A stretch of DNA of 34,355 bases from Caulobacter sp. HMWF025 (lineage in GTDB: Bacteria; Pseudomonadota; Alphaproteobacteria; Caulobacterales; Caulobacteraceae): the NCBI RefSeq assembly GCF_003060965.1, contig NZ_QAII01000142.1, positions 7,108 to 41,462 on the forward strand, given 5' to 3'. A model generated the notes under the pieces. It was not told where the DNA came from. It was given only the letters and a program-made list of their open reading frames with translations, and did not search any database. Below, in pieces: positions 15,614 through 21,895 of this stretch (position 1 is the first letter of the stretch; each line of letters starts with the position of its first letter). The translations under genes and the position numbers were made by a program.

Positions 15614-16106
15614 GCCGCTCTCCAGTGAGCTTGTTGCTCAATGCCAAAGCCTGCTGGAGCGCCTGGTCCAAACGCCTGCGGCAGAACCCTGGCTGGCCGC
15701 ACTCCACAGGGACAAACCCGTCAACGAGGAGCTCTACCGCGATCCCGACCACGGCTTCGTCCTGCTCGCCCACACGGAAAATGCAGGCTTGTACCGACCG
15801 CCCCACGATCACGGCCGGGGATGGGTGATCTATGCCATGCAGGAAGGAGAGATCGAGATGGGCACCTATGCCCGGATCGAGGACTCGGATGGCGCGATGA
15901 GGCTGGTGAAGCGCAACAGTACCTTGGTCCGCACAGGCCAAGTGCAGGTCTACCTGCCCGGCGACATTCACGACACGCGCTGCATGAGCGACTCCGCCCT
16001 GCTGTTTCGGTTCACCGAGCGGGATTTGCGGGTCGAGGACCGGCAAGAGCACCGGGTGACGCGCTATCATCAGCGCAACGGCGTCTGGACCGTGGGGTCG
16101 GAATGA
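15561..16106 (+). CDS. RmlC-like cupin protein, possibly a thiol dioxygenase relative
   Basis: 181 residues. The cupin core is at about 68-160. PPHDHGRGWVIYAMQEGEIE supplies the first metal-binding motif (H82, H84 and an acidic residue), and VQVYLPGDIHDTR supplies the second (H137). The pattern resembles cysteine dioxygenase-type and other single-domain cupins that bind iron. The substrate is unknown. AGGGG precedes the ATG by about 9 bases. The gene is driven from the LysR-controlled intergenic region and its stop overlaps the MFS gene start (ATGA), so a metabolite handled here may also be exported by that transporter. Confidence 0.8.
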   Translation: MPSNSLQTCMRSFNTAWGPLSSELVAQCQSLLERLVQTPAAEPWLAALHRDKPVNEELYRDPDHGFVLLAHTENAGLYRPPHDHGRGWVIYAMQEGEIEMGTYARIEDSDGAMRLVKRNSTLVRTGQVQVYLPGDIHDTRCMSDSALLFRFTERDLRVEDRQEHRVTRYHQRNGVWTVGSE

Positions 16107-17518
16107 CAGCCGCTCCCGACGCCAATCGGGGCGCTGAGACAGCTGAAGCGCGGCACGCGCCTTCAGCGGGCCTAGGCCAACCGCAACGCGCCCTGGCGAT
16201 CAGCGCCGTGCTGGCGGCGATGGCCTTGGTCGTCCTGGATGCGGGCATGGCCAACGTCGCGCTGCCATCGATGATGCGCGCCCTAGCGACGACGCCGGCG
16301 CATGTGGTGTTGGTCATCACCGCCTACCAGACCGCATTGGTCATGGCGCTGCTGCCTTGCGCGGCGCTCGGCGAACGGTTCGGCAATCGCCGAGTGTTTC
16401 AGGTCGGCGTCGTAATCTTCGTCACCGGCTCCGTTCTATGCGCCATCTCCACCTCACTGCCGTGGCTCGTTGCCGCACGCTTTCTCCAGGGGCTAGGGGG
16501 CGCAGCCGTCATGGCGCTGGGCGTGGCGCTTCTCCGGTTTTCGGTTGCGCCTAGCGAGTTGGGCGCTGCGATCGGCTGGAACGCGCTCACTGTCGCGCTC
16601 TCGTCAGCGGCGGCGCCGACACTTGGAGCCCTGATCATCGGGCATTGCGATTGGCCGTGGCTCTTCTTGGTCAACCTTCCGATCGGTGGGATGGCGTTGC
16701 TCGCCTCCCTTGCCCTGCCTGGGCTCCCAGGGATGGCGACCCGCCTGGACTTGCCCAGCATGGCTTTGAACGGGGCCACGTTTGGGCTTTTGGTCATCGG
16801 CGCGGAGCTCTTGCCGAAGTCGCCGAAAGTGGCGCTCCTGCTCATGGGGGCCGCAGCGTTCTCCCTCACCGCCCTCGTGCGCCGCGAGGCCCCGAAAGCC
16901 TTGCCCCTCGTACCGCTGGATCTTTTGGGCAGCCGATCATTCCGGCTCTCAGTTATCGCCTCGATGTCCTGCTTCACCGCAACCTCTGCGGCCCTGGTCG
17001 CCCTGCCCTTTTACCTGCAGCACGGCCTCAATCAGTCGCCGCTCATGGTCGGGCTCTACATGTCTCCATGGCCACTGAGCGTGGCGGTCACCGCAGCAAT
17101 TTCGGGCCGCCTAGCCGATCGCATGTCCACAGCCTTCCTCTGCGCCCTTGGCGGCGGGCTCCTCGCCCTTGGCCTAGCGGCTATGGCCTTATGGCCTCTG
17201 CACGGCAGCCTTCATCCACTCATCGCCCTGTCGGCGGTCTGCGGCGTCGGCTTCGGGCTCTTCCAAGTCCCCAACAACCGCAACATGTTCCTGGCTGCAC
17301 CGCCGGAACGGAGTGGCGCTGCCGGCGGGATGCAGGGCACTGCTCGTCTGAGTGGGCAGACTACTGGGGCCGTGCTCATGACCCTGCTCTTCACCGTTAC
17401 CCCCTCGTCTACAGCGCCGAGAATTGGGCTCGGGATCGGGGCAGTGCTAGCTCTTGCTTCGGGCCTATTAAGCCTGCTCAGATCCCACGGAAGCGCAGCT
17501 TCGACCCGTACTGACTAG
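16103..17518 (+). CDS. MFS transporter, DHA2 (EmrB/QacA-like) drug-export family
   Basis: 471 residues with about 14 hydrophobic segments. TM1 holds the motif VVLDAGMANVALPSMM, typical of DHA2 exporters (LDxTIVNVALP pattern). ALGERFGNRRVFQVG is motif A between TM2 and TM3. ARFLQGLGGAAVMALGVALL and the GWNALTVALSSAAAPTLGAL stretch match motifs B and C of proton-driven drug antiporters. It should export a small organic compound from the cytoplasm. It overlaps the cupin gene by 4 bp and is therefore probably under the same LysR control. A long upstream extension of the same frame is a shadow of the cupin gene. Confidence 0.92.
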   Translation: MTAAPDANRGAETAEARHAPSAGLGQPQRALAISAVLAAMALVVLDAGMANVALPSMMRALATTPAHVVLVITAYQTALVMALLPCAALGERFGNRRVFQVGVVIFVTGSVLCAISTSLPWLVAARFLQGLGGAAVMALGVALLRFSVAPSELGAAIGWNALTVALSSAAAPTLGALIIGHCDWPWLFLVNLPIGGMALLASLALPGLPGMATRLDLPSMALNGATFGLLVIGAELLPKSPKVALLLMGAAAFSLTALVRREAPKALPLVPLDLLGSRSFRLSVIASMSCFTATSAALVALPFYLQHGLNQSPLMVGLYMSPWPLSVAVTAAISGRLADRMSTAFLCALGGGLLALGLAAMALWPLHGSLHPLIALSAVCGVGFGLFQVPNNRNMFLAAPPERSGAAGGMQGTARLSGQTTGAVLMTLLFTVTPSSTAPRIGLGIGAVLALASGLLSLLRSHGSAASTRTD

Positions 17519-17519
17519 C

Positions 17520-17548
17520 GATAGTGCCTTTGTCTCCATCTACACTAT
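17520..17548 (+). repeat. Boundary repeat, copy 2
   Basis: GATAGTG (17520-17526), a 16-base spacer and CACTAT (17543-17548). The element starts one base after the MFS stop codon. Arms and spacer (TTTGTCTnnATCTACACTAT) are shared with 11120-11149 in the same orientation. Confidence 0.6.
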
Positions 17549-17655
17549 GCGCCGCATACGCGCCGTGTGCGCTCAATCTACCCCAAGGGGCACACTGCGC
17601 CATGAACGGACCTTGGCGCATCTCCAGGAACTCGACGTTCGCTAGGTGAAGCGGC

Positions 17656-17719
17656 GCGCAGAATCGGTCGGCCAGGATCACTACGCCTACGCCGCAGCCC
17701 TCGAAACTGCGATTTTGGC
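17656..17719 (+). repeat. 64-bp direct repeat A flanking the zinc-ribbon/HEPN cassette
   Basis: GCGCAGAATCGGT to TTTGGC matches 19727-19790 in 53 of 64 positions with no gaps. In one frame both copies read AESVGQDH(Y/F)AYA, and several of the differences there are silent, so the repeat derives from coding sequence. The pair brackets the two-gene cassette. Confidence 0.65.
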
Positions 17720-17759
17720 CGGCAGACGATACAGGCGGGCTACTTGGGCGAAAAGCCGC

Positions 17760-18533
17760 TTAGATGACCTGCCCCTTGACCGCCAGGCCCATCAACTGAC
17801 GCAGCCGTGGCTGCAAAGCCTGGCGCCTAGTGGCTAGAGCGATGAACTTGGCGTCGGCCCTAATACTGCCGCTGGCTCCCAGGCTGTCGTAGTGTGCCTC
17901 GAAGTCCTGGCATAGCGCTATGAACTCATCGATCGCCGACACCAGAACGTCCGGCACTGCTTTGCGGTCGAGCCAAGCAGTCAGGGAAAGGCCGGCTTTG
18001 GCCGCGCGGCCTTCCTCATAGGCACGCTGCGATTCCGTCATGGCGTCGATCTGGGCATGCAACCGCGCCTCTCGTGCCACGGGCTCATAGGTGCGATGGC
18101 GACGATTGCGCGGACGGCCTTCGAAGTTGAAGTCGGCCGGATAGTTGGGGTCCTCTACGAACAGGATCCTGCCCCAGGGCCAGGGCTTGGGAGTCATCTC
18201 GATCAACTCGCCCTCGGGGCTTTTCCAAACACAATGGAACTCTGCGGTCAGCAGGCCCGGCGGCCACTCGACCACGTTCCAACCGTGAACGGGCTCGCCG
18301 CCAGCCGTCGCCACCTTCAAGCGCACTCCCTCGTTACACCAACCATATCGGCCGAGCGGGTCGGCGGTGAGAGCCAGGTATTGTGGCATAACCGGACTCA
18401 AGCTCTGACAAAACGCCAAGATTGCTGGGGTGATTTCGGCAGGTGGTCCTTCGGGATTGGTCGGTAAGCCCTGACGATCGGCCGCCAGCTTTCGCGCCGC
18501 GTCGAGCCGAATTTCATCGTCGGTCATCTTCAT
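17760..18533 (-). CDS. Unrecognised companion protein of the zinc-ribbon/HEPN gene
   Basis: 257 residues. The central part (about 60-130) has a conserved-looking core: LGRYGWCNEGVRLKVATAGG, HGWNVVEWPPGLLTAEFHCV and WKSPEGELIEMTPKPWPWGR. A similar Cys-Asn ... GGxxxxGW ... EFHxVW ... DxTP pattern is familiar from hypothetical proteins sometimes associated with SEC-C zinc motifs, but no function is established. The C-terminal half is helical and charged. It starts 7 bases after the stop of the upstream HEPN-like gene, so the two are co-expressed. It may be the antitoxin-like, regulatory or sensor partner; this is inference. Confidence 0.65.
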   Translation of the reverse strand: MKMTDDEIRLDAARKLAADRQGLPTNPEGPPAEITPAILAFCQSLSPVMPQYLALTADPLGRYGWCNEGVRLKVATAGGEPVHGWNVVEWPPGLLTAEFHCVWKSPEGELIEMTPKPWPWGRILFVEDPNYPADFNFEGRPRNRRHRTYEPVAREARLHAQIDAMTESQRAYEEGRAAKAGLSLTAWLDRKAVPDVLVSAIDEFIALCQDFEAHYDSLGASGSIRADAKFIALATRRQALQPRLRQLMGLAVKGQVI

Positions 18534-18540
18534 AGGGCGC

Positions 18541-19548
18541 TCAAGGAGTGCAGCGAGCCAGGAGCGCGTTGCCTAGCCCTTCAACCAAGTTGGCAAACCG
18601 CAAGACAGCACTGTCTTTGATGACCAACCGCTGCCCCACCGCATAGCCCACATCGCCGCTGCGGCTCACGTAGTCACTGTCAACGATACCCTGTTGATGG
18701 GCTAAAAGGTGGCGCTGCTGATAGTAGACACGCAACTCCTTCATTGCGGCGACATCAAGAAGCTGCTCGTAGGAGCCGCCGAGCTCCGCTTGCCACAGTT
18801 CCGAACCAGCATCGAGATTTTGGAAGGCATTGCGGCGCGCGGCATTTCCCGTTCGTGCTTCGTAGAGCTGCTCAGCGAGGCGCTGGAACGAGGTCACGGT
18901 GTCCTGCATCGCCTTCTCGAGCAGCGCACGCGTCATGACCTCCGCTTCGTCGGGACCAAGCGCCGTGCGCAGGGTTTCACCGAGGCCGGCGGCGGTACGG
19001 ATGGTCGCAAGAGTTTGCAGGAACGTATGGCTCGCCGAATTCTTCCCGCAGCTGGGACAAAAGTAGGCCGCGCCCACATAGGAGTATCGACACGCGCAAT
19101 CCTCACAGGTGGTCCGAAGCCGCATCGGTTCCGCTGCTGCCACCGGCACAAGCACCGCGTCGCGCCCACCCTTGACGTCGAGCGTGATACTTAGAAATGC
19201 TCCCGGCTTCTGACGTCGCTTCGACGCTTGGGCGTCAGCGCGCATTGCACCGTTTAGACGATTGACTACCGTCCCGAGGGCGTACTGCTTTGCTGCTTCG
19301 ACCTGCGCGGTCGTGAACCAGGAGCGAGCCGGCGCAGTGTGTCGACACGAAGGGCAAAACACCTCTTCGTCACGCACGATGTCCTTCCAATCGTCACCGT
19401 GAATTTTGAACTGGAAAAGGCATGCCTCCGCCGGGCATTCCTTGTCAGCGTATCCCTCCGCATCCCCCTCGAGTGGCACTTCGACTTGTTGAAGTTCAGC
19501 GAGGCGGCGCAGTTCCTTCTGCAAGTTCTCGAACATAGTGGACCGCAT
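18541..19548 (-). CDS. Zinc-ribbon protein with C-terminal HEPN-like domain
   Basis: 335 residues. There are two zinc-ribbon-like clusters: C38/C43 with C65-PS-C68 in VFCPSCRHTAP, and C148-ED-C151 with C164-PS-C167 in AYFCPSCGK. The C-terminal helical region carries YYQQRHLLAHQQGIVD, in which R279-x4-H284 fits the RX4-6H catalytic motif of HEPN ribonucleases. HEPN proteins with zinc ribbons are usually RNA-cleaving toxins or defence effectors; the target here is unknown. It is the first gene of a two-gene minus-strand operon bracketed by 64-bp direct repeats. The start may be this ATG or the ATG four codons later, and neither has a clear ribosome site. Confidence 0.65.
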   Translation of the reverse strand: MRSTMFENLQKELRRLAELQQVEVPLEGDAEGYADKECPAEACLFQFKIHGDDWKDIVRDEEVFCPSCRHTAPARSWFTTAQVEAAKQYALGTVVNRLNGAMRADAQASKRRQKPGAFLSITLDVKGGRDAVLVPVAAAEPMRLRTTCEDCACRYSYVGAAYFCPSCGKNSASHTFLQTLATIRTAAGLGETLRTALGPDEAEVMTRALLEKAMQDTVTSFQRLAEQLYEARTGNAARRNAFQNLDAGSELWQAELGGSYEQLLDVAAMKELRVYYQQRHLLAHQQGIVDSDYVSRSGDVGYAVGQRLVIKDSAVLRFANLVEGLGNALLARCTP

Positions 19549-19966
19549 GAGTCGTGAAAGATTGCCCGGTACATATCATGAACACGAAGCGTGGAGCCAT
19601 CGCGAGATTTATCGGAGCTGAGGAACGGAAAGCCATACGAGAGCCAGCGCTGAAAGCAGGCGTGACTAGCGTACTTTCGGCGGTTCCAGCGCACTTGCGG
19701 ATACAATTTCGTGGAAAAGCGTAGGTGCGCAGAATCGGTAGGCCAAGATCACTTCGCCTACGCCATTGCCCTCTAACTTACGATTTCGGCACCTGACTAA
19801 GTAGGAGGCTTGGAGGGACGCTAGGGTGGTCAACGGGCGCTGGCTCTCTCAACGAGCCGACCTGGGCAGCGTCGCTGAAGGCCATCACATCTGCGACGAA
19901 CGCAGATTCAGAAACCGCCCGAACTGACCGCAGTCCACGCGCGTCATAGCGCTCAAGTCTCTATAG
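19549..19966. other. Intergenic region with repeat relics
   Basis: About 420 bases. It holds direct repeat B (19727-19790). A 48-codon frame on the plus strand (19578-19724, MNTKRGAIARFIGAEERK...) has no ribosome site and is only a possible relic, ending just before the repeat. No regulatory site for the minus-strand cassette was recognised. Confidence 0.4.
19727..19790 (+). repeat. 64-bp direct repeat B
   Basis: Matches 17656-17719 in 53 of 64 bases, same orientation, about 2.07 kb apart. The coding frame is interrupted here by a TAA just after the conserved part, so this copy looks more decayed. Confidence 0.65.
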
Positions 19967-20718
19967 TCATCCGCCTCCGAAATCCAAAAACACGGGGCTG
20001 GCGGCATCTAGCCAACCGCCTCGCATGCGGAGCCAGGTGAACTGGTGATGCCCGCGATAGGTCTCCTGAACAATTCGATCGCACTCTTGCCAGCCCAGCA
20101 GCTTCACCAACCGGCGAGGATCGTCGTCGTGTGGTGGGTTTCGGAGCGTCGCCAGCACATGCCGTCAATCGTAACCAGCAACCCCGGCTGAGCGGGGTAC
20201 CAGACGAGATCGTCAGCCCCCGCAGCAGCAGGATCCGGTAATCGGTGACAAATTTCGAAGTTTCGTTGAAACGATGAACCGTTCACGACCCAGACTAAGT
20301 TCTCGTAAAAGTTTTCCCGCGACCGCCGCTCTAAGTCGCTCATTGGGGAGTTTTGCACTTCGACGAAGATGCCTTTCGGCGTGCCAACGTCTGACCTGTG
20401 ATGCTCTCGGGTAACCGGATCAGTATGGCATTTCTCATGCCACGTTGAAGGGAAGCAGTCCTTCCACCCGCGATGCCACGCCGTCTCGGCCTCGGACCAT
20501 TTGTCCCAATCGCCGACCGGCCGGTGAGCCCAATGGGTGCGGATGCGGGGACCGCACTTGGCTATCTTCTCCCCGCCGCACCGCAGACGTGCCCCGCGTC
20601 CGCCACGCCACGGCAGCCGGCTTTCATTGACTACCATCGCATAGAGGTCAGTGGCGCAAGGCTCGGTAGCGCAGTCGGCGGCCATCCAAAACGGCGTGTG
20701 AGAGCCCTCATCTCTCAT
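19967..20718 (-). pseudogene. CoiA-like nuclease gene, frameshifted
   Basis: The first frame (20718-20104, 204 residues) has the hallmarks of CoiA-like competence nucleases: a zinc-binding stretch CGGEKIAKCGPRIRTHWAH (C47, C55, H62, H65), then E78/H82/K86 in EAETAWHRGWKDCFP, then H107-RSD110 and FVE120-VQ122, forming a PD-(D/E)XK-like site, followed by the REN-FYENLVWVVNG core. It stops at 20104. The expected C-terminus (LVKLLGWQECDRIV ... QFTWLRMRGGWLD ... SPVFLDFGGG) continues in the -1 frame to 19967. One frameshift between about 20105 and 20160 therefore breaks or joins the gene. It is either an inactivated gene, a sequencing error or programmed slippage. Confidence 0.72.
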
Positions 20719-20779
20719 TCTTGTCGTCCTCGTACGCCTACGCTGAAACCTTTTGCCTCTAGGTTTAGGCTTCGACGAC

Positions 20780-21085
20780 TTAGACGGCGATGGTGATGTC
20801 CGCCCCAGCTAGATTCGCAAGCTTCAGGAGCGGGGCCGGGCCGAGTTGAGGGCAATAAAGGCGGAGCCTCTGTCCAGGGCGGGCTGCACGAAGCAAATCC
20901 TCTATCGGGATTGGGCCAAGGTGCGAACAGTCGATGTCCAAGTTGGCGCCTGTCTCGACAAGCTGCTTAAGCGGTATAGGGCCGAGTGACATTATAGCCT
21001 CCTGATGGATTGGAGCTAAGCGGTCTGCGACAGCCACTAGCCCGTCCTTAAGGTCAAGCCTGACCGATGACTGCGCGACACGCAA
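20780..21085 (-). CDS. Small internal-repeat protein of the four-gene cluster
   Basis: 101 residues. Three imperfect repeats of about 25 residues begin with LGPIPLKQLVETGANLDIDC, LGPIPIEDLLRAARPGQRLR and LGPAPLLKLANLAGADITI. Each is built as LGP(I/A)P, a helix and a hydrophobic strand, giving a small alpha/beta solenoid-like fold. No known family was recognised. It starts 6 bp after the stop of the nuclease-like gene and is the last gene of the cluster. It may be an inhibitor or adaptor of the partner proteins (inference). Confidence 0.62.
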   Translation of the reverse strand: MRVAQSSVRLDLKDGLVAVADRLAPIHQEAIMSLGPIPLKQLVETGANLDIDCSHLGPIPIEDLLRAARPGQRLRLYCPQLGPAPLLKLANLAGADITIAV

Positions 21086-21091
21086 CGATGG

Positions 21092-21787
21092 CTATTCGCT
21101 GCCCCCCAAGGCCACGAAGTCGTCAGCGTCCGCGTGTCGAGCGATTTGAGACGTCATTTGCTCCCACGCTTCCGCAACGCGGTCCGCCAAACCGCTTGGG
21201 AAAGGCCGCCCACTGATCGACCAGAGCGACGAAAACGTGTTCAGGCTTTGGGATTTGCTAGCGGGAAATGCCAAAGGCGTTTCGATGACCATCGCTCCGT
21301 CGAGACCGGCCATTTGCCCACTGTGCTTCAAAGCATCGTTGACTAGCCAAGCTACCGTTTGATTGCCTAAGCGCTCGGGCGGACTGATGAGGACAATCAG
21401 ACCATATGCGTCGGGCATATCGAGAACGGTTCGGGTAGCCTCAACTTGCCTTCGGGCTTTCGTCACCTCTTTTCGGATGCGCGCGCCCACCACTCTAAGT
21501 GCCTGTTCCGCAACAGGCTTTGGGAGGTCGTGGAGCTTGACGTTCATGGTGCCAAACACAACAGGAGCACCAAAGCCAACGTTGCGTTCCATAACGGAAC
21601 CAAGTTTAGTCGCGACCTGCGGATCTCGCCGACGGTCGCTCGTGAATGACTTAACTTCGGCTATCAGGTTTTCCGAGATGAACACCACGTCCGCGCGTTC
21701 ACCGGAGTATCCGAGCGGAAGCAGTTGCTCGGCATGGTGACCACCAGCGGAGCAAAGGACATTTGTGATCAGCTCGTGTTGGTCCAT
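21092..21787 (-). CDS. PD-(D/E)XK-like nuclease-related protein
   Basis: 231 residues from the ATG at 21787; a TTG seven codons upstream (21808) is an alternative. The N-terminal part contains H17/H18-x-E20 and ADVVFISENLIAEVKSF with D33 and E44-V-K46, the pattern (D-x10-ExK) of a PD-(D/E)XK nuclease core. The middle part reads AYGLIVLISPPERLGNQTVA. The resemblance is in the active-site motif only, so it could also be an inactive relative. It lies between the large ATPase (108 bp gap) and the repeat protein (6 bp gap), all on the minus strand, and would be the likely effector of a defence system. Confidence 0.6.
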   Translation of the reverse strand: MDQHELITNVLCSAGGHHAEQLLPLGYSGERADVVFISENLIAEVKSFTSDRRRDPQVATKLGSVMERNVGFGAPVVFGTMNVKLHDLPKPVAEQALRVVGARIRKEVTKARRQVEATRTVLDMPDAYGLIVLISPPERLGNQTVAWLVNDALKHSGQMAGLDGAMVIETPLAFPASKSQSLNTFSSLWSISGRPFPSGLADRVAEAWEQMTSQIARHADADDFVALGGSE

Positions 21788-21895
21788 AAATCTATCTAGG
21801 CTGCGCAATGTTTCAGCTCAGGCACCACCCATTCGCAGAATGAATGGAGCGCCAATACTGTAGGATAGAAACGCCTACACGGTCCACCAGCTCGC

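Larger units (their letters stand above)
17519..17759. other. Intergenic region at start of defence-like block
   Basis: 240 bases between the MFS gene and the minus-strand cassette. It contains the boundary repeat copy 2 (17520-17548) and the 64-bp direct repeat copy A (17656-17719). A 63-codon plus-strand frame (17646-17837) covers the direct repeat but runs into the next gene and is treated as a relic. Confidence 0.4.

Noticed and set aside
15641-16102. N-terminal extension of the MFS frame
   Set aside because: It is the shadow of the cupin gene. The MFS protein starts at the overlapping ATG at 16103.
17646-17837. 63-codon plus-strand ORF over direct repeat A
   Set aside because: Overlaps the end of the minus-strand gene and lacks a ribosome site. 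The conserved part is treated as a relic within the repeat.
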